Shown here one piece after another: positions 22,515-32,720 of a stretch of 64,000 bases of DNA. Position 1 is the stretch's first letter. Each line of letters begins with the position of its first letter. This DNA is from Ornithodoros turicata. Taxonomy: Eukaryota; Arthropoda; Arachnida; Ixodida; Argasidae. A program made the position numbers and the translations under genes. Location: assembly GCF_037126465.1 (NCBI RefSeq), contig NC_088210.1:9942011-10006010 (forward strand), given 5' to 3'. Below the pieces are notes generated by a model, which saw only the letters and a program-made list of their open reading frames with translations, searched no databases and was not told the DNA's origin.

Positions 22515-23576
22515 CCTTGCATACAAGAATAGGATGCGTGTATGTAAAGGATGTGAATAGGATGTGGAATCGTTCGTGTGTGCCGTACGCTGCGCTAATT
22601 GGGTAAACGAAAATTGCTCCCCCTATTACGAAACTTACTCTCCCAAGATCACGTAAGTCGAGCTTTACCTATATCCGTCCTCCCGACACAGCACACTTCT
22701 TGATGTGATGTGGTGTGATGTGATAAAGAAAAAAATCGGGATATGAGTTTCTACGAAGTCGAAGTGGCTACCCCAGTACCCGTACACACAGAAAGTACAA
22801 ACAGATGACGAGATGATGAAAAAAAAAAACAAAGAGATGATGTCCAGAGAAAAACAGAGATGATAATGGAGTTCAACATGTAGTTCAAAAGTCTCGTCCA
22901 AGTGAGAGTAAAATGTCGGAATCCAATGCAATCCAATCTGGTTCGGTCTTCTATTGCTTCCAGCACGGTCGTAGACTTCCGGTGCACGTTCAAGCACCCC
23001 TGGCGGTAGATATCTATATTCCTACTCTGCGGGGCACGCGCAACATGTCGCCAATAAATATGTAGGGTGACTGACTCACCTTACAACGTAAATCTTGTCC
23101 TCATTATTGATTTTAATTTGTTTCGGTCTCTCTCACGGCGGTCATTCGCGCGTCTTATCTGAGAGCGGCTATGCATGCAGACATTCCTGCAGCAGTAACA
23201 CACATCGGCATGTCAGGATAATAAAAAAAAAGTTATTTATAGCAACGAAATATTCATGATCGGATCAGTTCTTCCTCAGCGTGACATGTTTCCTCGGCGT
23301 TTGTGACATGTTTATGGTGTAATAGGATTAGAGAGGATTAGAACGATCGAAATTAGGATCGAAAAAGGATTATAAGCATTCCGCGCTGATAAAGCCGCAA
23401 GAACCTTGGGTATGAAGCTGGAACTTGAATCACTTTTTGCGTCTTTTTACAGCGAGCATTTCAAGTTTCGTATATTAAATCGTTAATTATTTTTTAAAAC
23501 TAAACTAAGCTAATTAATTACAGAAATGTGGTAAGGTAATCTGAGTACATTTACACGTAAGATGAGTCAGCCTATT
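22515..23576. other. No recognisable feature
   Basis: Short A runs at 22738 and 22822. Several frames on the minus strand (22665-22997) are without motif. Confidence 0.45.
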
Positions 23577-23790
23577 TGTGTGGCGACATGCTGCACGAGC
23601 CGCAGGCTACAGGACTGCGGATAATTTCGACGACCAGGGATTCTTTTGACGTGCGCCGGAAATCTCCGACACACGGCGCTGGAAGCTATGTTTACCCCCC
23701 CCCCCCCCCATACTACTGCGATCCTCGCCCATGATCGAAACCGCGATCTTGAGCTAAGCAAGACAATACGTTACCGACTTTCACAAATGT
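23577..23790 (-). mobile_element. tRNA-derived SINE-B, minus strand
   Basis: On the minus strand a head with TTGCTTAGCTCAAGATCGCG and GGTTTCGATCATGG (B-box-like) is followed by a G run (a 15-bp C run on plus) and then GGCGCACGTCAAAAGAATCC and CGAAATTATCCGCAGTCC. The second half resembles a repeat I associate with ticks. Noncoding. Confidence 0.75.
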
Positions 23791-23906
23791 CTCACGCTAT
23801 TCGCCTCTCCAACTACCTGTAGAGGCGCTCGCGTCGTCCTCAAGATGGCGGAGAAAAGAAGGATTGCCGATGAATCAACCTGCTTCTTCACGCCTTGTTT
23901 TAGAAG
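23791..23906 (+). repeat. Interspersed repeat J
   Basis: CTCCAACTACCTGTAGAGGC, GTCGTCCTCAAGATGGCGG and AATCAACCTGC recur inverted at about 41665-41745. An ATGGCGGAGAAAAG start-like sequence is present in both, so it could be the edge of a larger element. No product recognised. Confidence 0.6.
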
Positions 23907-24105
23907 AGATAAACTGATGTTCTGAGGCTGGAACGACATAGAAGGGACAGATACAAACAAAGCCTCAAATTGCCTAAGAAATCAACGATGAAAGATGAAA
24001 GTCACTGAAAAGGTTAGCCAGCTGTAGCGGCAATCCAGAAGATGTGGGTTCGATCCCTACAGCTGGCTAACCTTTTCAGTGACTTTCATCTTTCATCGTT
24101 GTTTT
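23907..24105. mobile_element. SINE-C head-to-head pair with 44-bp perfect palindrome arms
   Basis: 23984-24027 and 24057-24100 are exact reverse complements (each includes AGTCACTGAAAAGGTTAGCC or its complement). The 29-nt spacer keeps part of the tRNA-like head, including GGGTTCGATCCC. The left side continues into the minus-orientation SINE-C tail (CTGATGTTCTGAGGCTGG at 23913). This is one inverted and one direct segment of the same SINE. Confidence 0.85.
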
Positions 24106-24528
24106 AGAGTCACTAAATAAGCTTCCTGTCAGAGTATCGACACTGAGGTCCAAGGGAGAGTAGGAGCGCCACCTTGTTTCCGCACCACACCGGTGTCATC
24201 CCCAGTTGAGGATCAAAGACAGCTAACATAATGCTCCCCGTGGGATTGAGAAGCGTGTATGATTGTTGTGCGATAATCCATGTAAAGTCAACCAGAGCGT
24301 CAAGAGGATGTCACGGTGAGCTCAAGGCCGTCAACAGCTGCTTGCAAACGAAAGGAACATTTCACCCGCGCACGATAGATGGCATCGTGCGCTAAAGTTC
24401 GCAGCGCACGTGGGTGGCGTGGCGCGGAAACAAGATGGCGCGTGCTCGCTCTTGGAACTCAGTGTCGATACTCTGAAGCGTAGCTTAGTTGGTGACTCTA
24501 GTGCTTCTGGAAGGGCTCCGAAAGAGCG
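24106..24528. other. No recognisable feature
   Basis: GC-richer sequence without recognised repeat ends or domains. Confidence 0.4.
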
Positions 24529-24676
24529 CCGTTGTCGCCCTCATGGGGGTGGGCCCACCCAGGAGGAAAACCCAGGGAAAACCCCAGAAAACCCCCAGGC
24601 ACCGGGATTCGAACCCGGGTAACTCCCAGTCTCGACGTGACATGGCCAGCGCGCAAATCACTGAGCCACGCGAGGT
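24529..24676 (-). mobile_element. SINE-A, minus strand, degenerate 3' part
   Basis: On minus, GTGGCTCAGTGATTTGCGCG then GGGTTCGAATCCCGGTGCC give A- and B-box-like sequences of a class I tRNA head. The body GTTTTCCCTGGGTTTTCC follows but is shortened compared with the copy at 24809. Confidence 0.85.
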
Positions 24677-24702
24677 GGTTAATAATAATAAGGGTACCGT
24701 GA

Positions 24703-25078
24703 TATTCCACGTAAGGTTTGTCTGCCCAGTGTGGCGACATGTTGTACGTGCCGTGGGGTGGGGCTGCGGACATTTTCGACCACCTGAGGTTCTTTTGACG
24801 TGCGCCAGGTGGTGGTGGTGGGTGGTGAAAGGGCTTGCCGTTGTCGGCCTCACGTAGGTGGGCAACGTCACGACTGACGCCCTGGGCCGACTTCTAAGGG
24901 AACTGTGCCGACATACGTCTGAAAGCGTCTGAGGAAAACCCAGGAAAAACCCCAGACAGCACAGCCGGCACCGGGATTCGAACCCGGGTACCTCCCAGTC
25001 TCGCCCTGACATGGCCAGCACGCTAACCACTGAGCCACGGGAGCTGGCGTGCGCCAGGAATCTCAGACACGTATGTCT
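24703..25078 (-). mobile_element. SINE-B copy split by a SINE-A
   Basis: The minus-orientation SINE-B body (TGTGGCGACATG, TGCGGACATTTTCGACCACC, TTCTTTTGACGTGCGCCAG) is interrupted at GTGCGCCAG and resumes as GAATCTCAGACACG. Compare the uninterrupted stretch near 23650. Confidence 0.8.
24809..25047 (-). mobile_element. SINE-A, complete copy with 10-bp target duplication
   Basis: 239 bp flanked by CGTGCGCCAG on both sides (24799-24808 and 25048-25057). On minus: CAGCTCCCGTGGCTCAGTGG (A box), GGGTTCGAATCCCGG (B box), body with GGGGTTTTTCCTGGGTTTTC, GTCGGCACAGTTCCCTTAG and GTCGGCCCAGG, ending in a CACCACC-type tail. The head resembles a class I tRNA. It has no poly(A). Confidence 0.93.
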
Positions 25079-25140
25079 GAGATTCACGCGTGTCGTTTCC
25101 CGCTTTTTTCGTTGTTTTCGTTCTCCTGGGAGAGTAAGTA

Positions 25141-25548
25141 TCCTTTTATAAATAGATAAGCTAAACTGAGGTGTGGTGTATTGGAGGTAGGTGGCTGCCC
25201 TAAGGGCGCCTGCAGCTCCAGTTCTTACGCGTTAAAATGTAATAATTGGGAGTGATGGAATTTAGAAGCGGTCTTTTATACCGCTGCGTCTTAAGAAAGC
25301 GCAGAGCGCTTTCGGTGCTTTGGATTGTTGATGCCTCGTGGGCCGTCTTCCAATAATCTTGCAAAAGGAGAAAGGCCTGTTGTCCAGTGCCGCTAGAGTC
25401 TGTTGGAGTTTAAGTGTGGCTTGGCTATATTCTGGACAGTGCATGATTATGAGGTGTGTATCCTCTGGGACTTTGCGTCGGTTGCAAAGGTTGGAGTCGC
25501 AGAGCCTTAACTGGTGCCTTGTGGTTCCTGTGTGCAGCGCTCCAAGTC
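25141..25548 (-). pseudogene. LINE C-terminus and 3' UTR, minus strand
   Basis: On minus the frame reads CNRRKVPEDTHLI, with C..C-like spacing and HxxxC, then RPFSFCKIIGRRPTRHQ and CAFLRRSGIKDRF before a stop near 25262. The 3' UTR with GAACTGGAGCTGCAGGCGCC follows to about 25141. This matches the end structure of I/Jockey-type LINEs. It abuts an opposite-strand LINE at 25549. Truncated and dead. Confidence 0.8.
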
Positions 25549-26373
25549 ACCAAGACAACCGTGCCAAAAGCGCTACCAGTGCGTACTACATCCCATTAAC
25601 GAACGTGGCCTGGCAAGGGAAATCAGCTCGTTACCCTATCTCATCTACGACGGCCGAACTCCTGGCCTTGTCACACGCAGCTGCTGCGGTCCAAGTCACT
25701 GGAATAGTTAAGGCCGTTTTACTTACGGACTCCAGAAGTGCCCTCTGTAGCGTGATGAACCGCATGTGTGGTAGCATCCTAGCCCGCTGTATAAGGAGGT
25801 CGTGTGCCCAGCATAAGCTAATCGGAAGTGTTCTTACCCTTCAATAGATCCCGTCTCATGTCGGCATCAGAGGCAACGAACGAGCGGACCAGCTAGCATC
25901 ATCAGCACACGTTAGCTGCAGCCCATCCTTACCAGTTCCGGCCAACACCGACAGGCACATGGCCGTCAAACAGCTGGTTGAAGTGCGTCATCCTGGCATA
26001 CAGGACATCATGCAGAATCATCGACCCTCTCTTCCCACGAAAGATCTTCCCAGAGTCATGCAGACAATGTTCCATCGGCTACGCACGGGATCTGCGTTCA
26101 CGAACTCGCAACTGTTCAAGATCGGCTCCAGGGACGATTCCAGTTGCGGTCACTGTCATCATCCGGAGACTATCGAACATATCCTGACAGAATGCCGCGC
26201 ATACCATACTATGCGGGAAACTCACCTTCCCCACGCCAGGCTTGGCATACTGACGGACGTCCTCGTCCCCGAAGGTTCATATGCAGAACGACTTACAAAA
26301 ATTCGCAACCTCATGCGTTTTCTTCAAGCAACGGGCCTCGCGAAAAGACCACTCTTAGTGCACCTCTCATCTA
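25549..26373 (+). pseudogene. LINE RNase H and zinc-binding C-terminus, I-like
   Basis: The plus frame contains SSTTAELLALSHAA (RNase H Glu), VLLTDSRSAL (Asp) and IPSHVGIRGNERADQLA (Asp). An in-frame TAG at about 25846 replaces the usual Trp before IPSHVG. A long frame (25959 onward) follows with PRVMQTMFHRLRTGSAFTNS and CGHCHHPETIEHILTEC, the C-terminal zinc-binding block, then MRFLQATGLAKRPLL. The first RNase H Asp and the RT are missing, so it is 5'-truncated, and the stop makes it inactive. Confidence 0.88.
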
Positions 26374-26810
26374 CAGTGCATCTCCGTCCCATCAGTATCG
26401 TTCATCCTGCCTACACCCTAAAAACAGAACTTCACCGCATAGCACGCTGTGCGCCAACCATTGCCACGGATGATAGAGTTATCGCCTCTGATTCGAAGAG
26501 AGAGGTGGGCGTACGCATTTTTGTGGCAATTTGGATATATGAAAATTGCCACAAAAAGGCGTACGCCCCCTCTCTCTTCGAATCAGAAGCGATAACCCTA
26601 TCATTCTTGGCAACGGTTGGCACACAGCGTGCTATGTGGTGAAGTGCTGTTTCTAGAGTGTATGCCTTACTTTGAAACCATCAACTCTCTTCTACCCCCT
26701 TTTTTTTTCTTTTTTTTTTTTTTTGCTACAGTCGTAACGATGCCCACTTGAGTGCGGTCAACAACGGCAAGCTACTTCCACCACCCCACCCACCCACCCC
26801 CACAGCGTAT
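26374..26810 (+). repeat. LINE 3' UTR with a MITE-P insertion
   Basis: CACCTCTCATCTACAGTGC, CCCATCAGTATCG, T-rich run and GCCAACAACGGCAAGCTACTTC-like sequence match 33300-33316 plus 33566-33745. The MITE-P at 26414-26660 sits inside. It carries the empty site for the MITE at 33317. Confidence 0.85.
26414..26660. mobile_element. MITE-P, CTCTGCGCCAACCATTGCC subfamily
   Basis: 247 bp. Ends CACCCTAAAAACAGAACTTC and CTAGAGTG. Arms have GCGCCAACCATTGCCACG, TCTGATTCGAAGAGAGAG and GGCGTACGC. TA on both sides. The homologous UTR at 33601 has the uninterrupted site TGCCTATGCC. The sister copy is at 58735-58986. Confidence 0.95.
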
Positions 26811-26978
26811 ACTTTCGCGTTAACCCTTTACGCAATGCGTAATAATGTACTCTTCGACGTCGGTACTTTGCGCGTGACGGTTGCATTAGTTTGGGAAGAC
26901 GGTATCTGTCACCTTTTATTCGTCTATTTATTTACTTCCTGTTACACACACAGAACTTCTTCGCGTAGAACGCTCCTA

Positions 26979-27188
26979 CACTGTTAAAACAGAACTTCAC
27001 CACATAGCACGCTCCAAGCCAACCACCATTCCGATTGATATCGTTAAAAACAGGGGGAGGCGCCTATATTTGGGACATACAGAATGTGCCCCAGATAAGT
27101 GTCTCCTCCTGTTTTCAACACATCTGGACACAGAATTATATCGTTCGGGTTGGAGCGTGATAAGTGGGGAAGCACTGTTTTAACAGTG
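26979..27188. mobile_element. MITE-P, CACTGTTAAAACAG subfamily
   Basis: TA-flanked, 210 bp, ends CACTGTTAAAACAGAACTTC and complement, centre GGCGCCTATATTTGGGACAT. Both inner arms carry deletions compared with 17361-17598. A MITE-P terminal fragment (ACAGAACTTCTTCGCGTAG) precedes it at 26949-26976. Confidence 0.92.
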
Positions 27189-27190
27189 TA

Positions 27191-27317
27191 GCCATCCATC
27201 ATCCCGCAAGGCATCGATCTCTCTCCTGATTAGTTGGAAACCCAAGGGCATACGCGTTTTTGTGACACTTATGCGGTCATGTGAATTGTCACAAAAAAGG
27301 CGTACGTGCGGCACGGT
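27191..27317. mobile_element. MITE-P fragment, ends lost
   Basis: Centre and part of the left arm (ATCATCCCGCAAGGC, CATACGCGTTTTTGTGACAC, complement GTCACAAAAAAGGCGTACG), wedged between two other copies. Confidence 0.8.
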
Positions 27318-27319
27318 TA

Positions 27320-27559
27320 CACTCTTAAAAATGAATTTCACCACATAGCACACTCCTAGCCAACCATCATCCCGAATGACAACATTCTCGCCCCTGATAT
27401 GTTGAAAAAACGGGAGGAGGAGCCTATTTTGTGCCGTGCATAATAGGCACAAAATAGGCTCCTCCTCCCGTTTTCAACAAATCGGGGACGAGAACGTTGT
27501 CATTCGGGATGATGGTTGGCTAGGAGCGTGCTATGTGGCGAAGTTCATTTTTAAGAGTG
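27320..27559. mobile_element. MITE-P, GAGCCTATTTTGTGCC centre
   Basis: TA-flanked, 240 bp, standard ends. Arms with GACAACATTCTCGCCCCTGA and centre GGAGGAGCCTATTTTGTGCC with its inverse. The truncated copy at 16493 shares its left arm. Confidence 0.95.
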
Positions 27560-27837
27560 TATGGCTCTGAGTCGCTTTGCTAAGGTTCCCATCGAACCCC
27601 TCCCGAAATGTTTGTTTCTGGCTACGCTACTGGATCCATTTATTTATAGTACGAGTACAGTGGAGGTGGGTGATACCCAACGCCACCTATAGGTACAGCT
27701 TGGGGCAAAGTTTACGATGGTATATTTCATCATCGGAGCCGCTCCCTGCTAGCTGTCAGGAAGAGATCGAATAAGAAACGGATGTCCGGCAATTCCATCC
27801 ATGTCTCAGCATGTGTACCCACTCCTGTTTGCTGCTG

Positions 27838-28090
27838 CACTCTTAAAAATGAACTTCACCGCATAGCACGCTCCTAGCCAACCATAATCTCGAATGATAT
27901 CGTTGTCTGCCCTGATTTGTTGAAAACGGGAGGCGTACGCTTTTTTTTTTGTGGCACTTATGCTGTTCATAATTGTCACAAAAAAAGGCGTACGCCTCTG
28001 GTTTCCAACAAATCAAGGCAGTTAACGACATCATTCGAGATTATGGTTGGCTGGGAGCGTGCTGTGCGGTGAAGTTCATTTCTAAGAGTG
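27838..28090. mobile_element. MITE-P, main type, TG flanks
   Basis: Standard ends and centre, 253 bp with a longer T run. The flanking dinucleotide is TG on both sides instead of TA, so either the TA mutated or the target requirement is not strict. Confidence 0.94.
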
Positions 28091-28401
28091 TGGGTTGTCG
28101 CTCCAGTGGAGAAATGCGACACTCCGGTGTTCCGTAAACTTTTGTCCCAAGCCGTACAGAAAGCCTGTTTAATGCCCCTCTCGCTCATTTGCACGTAGCC
28201 ACATAAATTCGGGGCTTAAGCGCTAGCACGCGTTACGAGCCAACGAGAGGCACGCGATAAAACACGTACACGGCGCTCTTCGCGCGATACGTGAAGGGCA
28301 TGGTATACGTCACGCGCAACGTGTCACGTGTCCATCTTTTTGAATTTCCCGTCACTCGTTAGCTCGCAACGAACGTAACGACGATGAAGCGATTAAGCCC
28401 C

Positions 28402-28703
28402 AGGTGGTGGTGGTGGTGAAAGGGGTCGCCGTTGTCGGCCTCACAGAGCTGGGCAACGTCACGACTAACGCCCTTGAGGAATGTACGTCCTTGGCAGACT
28501 TCCGAGGGAGCTGTGCTGACATATTTCAGTTAATTTCATTTTTTAGTACCTTAAGCACCCCTACTGGGGTAAAAAAAAAGGTCTGAGAACGTCTGAAAAA
28601 AAAAAAACCTGGAAAAACCCGGTCGGCACGGGGATTCGTACCCGGGTACCTCCCAGTCTCGACGGGACATAGCCAGCACGCTAACCACTGAGCGACGGGA
28701 GCT
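28402..28703 (-). mobile_element. SINE-A, minus strand, with internal insertion
   Basis: Same order of blocks as 24809-25047 from (GGT)n to CACGGGAGCTG-like end (GCGACGGGAGCTGC). About 50 extra bases ending in an A run (about 28526-28579) interrupt the body between CTGACATATTTCAG and GTCTGAGAACGTCTG. Confidence 0.9.
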
Positions 28704-29453
28704 GCTTCAAAAAGTCAGTCAATCGCCAGAGCCAGCCAAAATGTCAGCCAATCACTGAAGACGATTTTGAAACACACGCTTTCTGTCAGGCTAGCGGTAG
28801 CTGTCCATGCGGATGAATGTGGCTCATCTCCATAGCCGCTGAGAGCACGGTCGTGGTTGATGCATGCATTAACGCATTAAGTTTTTTGCCGTGTACTTAA
28901 GGTATAAGAATCTGATGAGTATATCCTTCACAGTTAGGAAGTTACGCTTTTTAGACTATACCTTTCTACTCTCTGTAATGTGAGGGTTACGAAAAAAAAG
29001 TCGCTGACGTACGCGGCATATTTCGAGACCTCTTCAAAGCCAAGTGAACCGTTCGTTGCATTTCTTTATTATATTACCCCGTGGGGAGTTTTTCTTTCTT
29101 TATTATTATTTTGTGTGTGTGTGGGGGGGGGGGGGCTTCATTACTAGGTTTCCATACCAGGGAACTCATCGAGCAGAGCATGGCTGTGTGCTCCTCGTAT
29201 AGGCGTGTAATTGGCCACGCTCTAACCTATCGCGTCACGATTCGCGTTCCACGTAGCTTAGAAAGTATTCAGACATCGGTTTCGATTTAACGTGCCTTTC
29301 GACCACGCCTTTCTAAGTGGTTTTGGAGACGCCGTATTCCCTTACTCGCGGCCCAGGTGAAGGACAGAGCATGCATCGTGCTCCGCTCCACGGGTAACTG
29401 CTTGACCTGGCCCACATGCGACAGTCCATGTTAGCAGGGCTGCTTGGGGGGGG
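28704..29453. other. Unassigned, with a G run
   Basis: A GT/G tract at 29111-29136. No coding or element signature was recognised. Confidence 0.4.
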
Positions 29454-29753
29454 TGACCCGTTGCAAGCAACACGTTACTGTAGCTAAGCTGCTTTTAGCC
29501 CCAATAACTTCTCGGGGAACTCGCTCCTTTTTTCGATAACTTTGTCAAAGTAACTTGGGGTTAAGTTCCATGTTCCTTGTGTTCGATTCAGAGGCCCTGT
29601 TCTCGTCAAAGTAATGGACCTCAGTTACTCTGCGTCTCGCCTGTCATTGGTCGTTAAGTGAAGAAGCTGTGAAGAAGAGAAATGAATGCCACGCGCCTTC
29701 AACCAATAGCCGAGCACTTGATCCTGCAGTCTTCATGCAAGTGCTCGACTATT

Positions 29754-30291
29754 CACTCTAACAAAAAAGGGTGCGAAAAGGTGGTAACTTCTATATAGTT
29801 AGCACCTAGGTCAACATAGCGTCTGATAAACGGTGTAAAAAGGTGGTAAAAGTAATTATCATATATACAAATAGCTACAAAGAGGCGTACGCCCCCATCG
29901 CTCATCGAATCATCGGTAACCATCGGTAACCATATCACTCGTACACTCTTAAAAATGAACTTCACCGCATAGCACGCTCCTAGCCAACCATCATCTCAAA
30001 TGATATCGTTACCTGCCCCGATTTGTTGAAAACGGGAGGCGTACTCCTTTTTTGTGACACTTATGCTGTTCATAATTGTCACAGAAAAGGCGTACGCCTC
30101 CCGTTTTCAACAAATCAGGGCAGATAACGATATCATTCCAAATGATGATTGGCTAGGAGCGTGCTATGCGGTGAAGTTCATTTTTAAGAGTGTAGGTAGC
30201 AGGTAGAACTTTGCAACCTTTTAGGCACAACATATGCGACAACCATTACCACCTAAAAGGTGTAACTGCTCCACACTTTTTTCTGAGAGTG
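29754..30291. mobile_element. CACTCTAACAAAAAAGGGTG-ended element, middle layer
   Basis: Ends CACTCTAACAAAAAAGGGTG and CACACTTTTTTCTGAGAGTG are inverted repeats with mismatches. Inner sequence GTGGTAACTTCTATA and GCGTACGCCCCC also occurs inverted at 56551-56735. Interrupted by the MITE-P at 29944. Confidence 0.7.
29944..30192. mobile_element. MITE-P, complete main-type copy, innermost layer
   Basis: 249 bp, TA both sides, standard ends, centre GGCGTACTCC/GGCGTACGCC, loop in the 8800-type orientation. Confidence 0.95.
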
Positions 30292-30556
30292 ATAGACGCG
30301 TGACATTCATTTCTGTTCTTCATGCCTTCTTGACGTAACGACCAATAACAGGCAAGACACGCAGTAAGCGAGGTCCATTACTTTGACGAGAACAGGGCCA
30401 GAGTCTGAATCGAACAAAAGGAACTTAGACGCCCAAGTTACTTCGACAAAGTTATCGGAAAAAGGAACGAGCTCCTCGAGAGGTTACTGGGGCTCAAAAG
30501 CAGCGAGTTGAGTTAAAACTTACCGAAAAAAGTTGCTTAGTTACAGTAACGTGTTG

Positions 30557-30740
30557 CAATCGTCGTGATAAAGTATACTTTATCACGAAGATTGCAGGAT
30601 CAAGAGCTCGACTGTTGGTTGAGGGCGCGAGACATCCATTTCTGTTCTTCGCGTCTTCTTCACGTAATATCCAATGCCAGGCGAGACACCAAGTAACCGA
30701 GGTCCATTACTTTGACGAGAATAGGGCTCCTGGTATACAA
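30557..30740 (+). repeat. Third partial arm of the long-arm foldback
   Basis: GATTGCAGGATCAAGAGCTC, GGTTGAGGGCGCG and CCATTACTTTGACGAGAATA match the arms of 29460-30556. A TATACTTTATCACG palindrome (30568-30595) marks the junction. Confidence 0.7.
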
Positions 30741-31101
30741 ATATCGCAAGCTTCGTCCTCCCTCTCTAATGAAACGACGCACGTACGACGTGTGCACCGT
30801 CGTCTAAATATGTTTTTGTGTGTCTAAATATGGTGTGTCTAAATATAGTTTTGTCTGGTTTTTGTTTTTCCACGCACGATATGTTTATGGAATTCGATTC
30901 CCGGTGTAATCTGTACCATGATGATGTGCACCATGCAAGCCTGCTCCTGCCACAGCTTTAGCAAGGCTGCGGTATGAAAAAAAAAAGGAAAAAAATATAT
31001 CTGTTTTGACCGTGCATTACAGAACACTTGGGCTTCGTTCACTATACCTACGAGGCTGTGTATTTATGATCACAGGGGGCCCTGTGTACCTATAAGGTTA
31101 A

Positions 31102-31908
31102 AGGTACTATAAAGCAGTCGAGGTCGAACCTATGCAATCAGCATGACGTGAGAGTGCTAGACTCAAAGGTTCAGCACAACAAGTAACATGCGCAGGAATT
31201 TACTCGACGTTATTTTTAATTGTAGAACGTGAAGAAAAACAACGTACAAGTTTCCGGCGATGCAGAATCAAAAATAACAAAGAGAGTTAAGAGCATCAAC
31301 TGTTTACTATATACATTAAAAAGCAAGACTTTCGTGCAGTAGGCTGCACTTCTTCAGGTTTGAGGATCTGTTACAAGTGGTGAAGCATATATCAAAAAAC
31401 CAAGTCACATGGTACAATTTTTAATTGGTAAATAAAAACACAGTCAAGAATGTCGGGGCGACGCCTGGTGGGAAGCAGTCCTCAATTTGTCAAGCAACCC
31501 TGTAAGCAAGGAGACTGAAAAACAGATGGCTTTCCTGTTGAGATTTGCAAATACTACCTTTTGAGAAAATGTAATTTGTGTGAAAGAAAATAAACAAAAC
31601 CCGAATCTTGCACTCAGTACCTAAACGTCTATACCTGGGTCTTGTTTCAGCACCGTGGCGCTGCTATCGTACGTCGCTCTGTTTGGCCCACAGTCGTGCG
31701 CATGCGACATTTTCGCCGCCGTACTTGGCGGAGTTGGCGTTTCGTCGGCCTGCTTCGCCACAGTGCTGCCAGTAGATTTAAATTTGCATTTTTTCGGGAG
31801 CTATAACGTCTGTGTGAGAAAATTTTGCGGCATTTTACTCCTGGGAGGACGTACACAATTCAGGGCACACAAAACATAAGGCTGCACCTCGACTGCTTTA
31901 TAGTACCT
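31102..31908. mobile_element. TTAA-flanked inverted-repeat element
   Basis: Ends AGGTACTATAAAGCAGTCGA and its complement (CGACTGCTTTATAGTACCT), with TTAA immediately outside both (31098-31101, 31909-31912). TTAA duplication is typical of piggyBac-like elements, though these ends do not start with the usual CC. The 807-bp body has no recognisable transposase, and the frames at 31647-31879 show no domain. Confidence 0.75.
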
Positions 31909-32233
31909 TTAAAGCTTGTCACGATTCCACGAATTGTGCGTGCACGGAGGCCAACTCATGGAACCTATACTTTCGATGTCTGCTTTGTGGCTACAATCCC
32001 TTTTTTCTTCTTCTTTCAATCATCATCATCATCATGTCTGCTTTGTGCTCCGTTGAAGATCCCTATTGCGAGATCAAAATTACGAAATGCCTCCGTAAAG
32101 GCTCGCTTATTTCGTCACACGAAATATACCGGTGTACAGTTTTCGTATAAATAAAACTATTTGCGCAAAACGTCTTGCGCGGCCCGTTGCGAGATCAACA
32201 TCTGAATTAATTATAGAAAGGTCAAGGGAAAGT

Positions 32234-32720
32234 GTACGAGGTGCGGCTATTAAATAACGAGACTCCGCGTCCCATATAGCCTTCCTGAGCGGGAAGCGCA
32301 TGCGCAATAAGGGACACCGCGAACCTTCCGGTAGAGAATGTGATAAGCTGCGTCTCGTTGGCATTTGTTGTGTTTGTGCCAGCGGTGCTTACTGAGACTG
32401 CCACGCGGTTGTCTTGCCTGGATCGTGGATCGCGTCAAACTGGGGCAGCGGACCAATCTGAAATTCCTCCTGAAATTGAAAAAAAATAAATAAATAAATC
32501 GCGGAGGGAGTGCCTGAAACTGTTGCAAGAGGTGTACGGTGTCAATGCGATATCACGTGTTTGGGTGCTTGTGCGGCTCAAACGCTTTGCCGACGGACGG
32601 GATGATGTTGAAGACGACGACAAGGCCGGCCTGTGTACTACAGCAACACAACAGAATGTTACAAAAATTATGAGATTGCTCGGAATGATCGCCTATTAAG
32701 GATTCGAATGATACCAGAGA
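32234..32720 (+). pseudogene. Mariner transposase relic
   Basis: The left end ACGAGGTGCGGCTATTAAAT resembles a mariner terminal repeat. Downstream, plus-frame fragments read QRTNLKFLLKLKK, then after an A/T-rich (AAAT)n interruption ECLKLLQEVYGVNAISRVWV, LKRFADGRDDVEDDDKAGL and TTATQQNVTKIMRLLG. These match the N-terminal helix-turn-helix region of mariner transposases (RFK.GREDVEDD..GRP). Stops follow near 32696 and no DDE catalytic region or right end is visible. It is an old 3'-truncated copy, inactive. Confidence 0.85.

Larger units (their letters stand above)
29460..30556. mobile_element. Long-arm foldback, hAT-like, outer layer of a three-level nest
   Basis: Left (29460-29753) and right (30292-30556) arms are imperfect reverse complements of about 265-295 bp. 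Termini are GCAACACGTTACTGTA and TACAGTAACGTGTTGC. Shared blocks include CGATAACTTTGTCAAAGTAA and CTGTTCTCGTCAAAGTAATG. TAAC/GTAA motifs tile the ends. I could not fix a target duplication, so the hAT assignment is by resemblance. Confidence 0.7.

Noticed and set aside
29460..30740. Host hairpin RNA or miRNA gene
   Set aside because: Arms are transposon termini with insertions and mismatches. No expression evidence can be seen from sequence.
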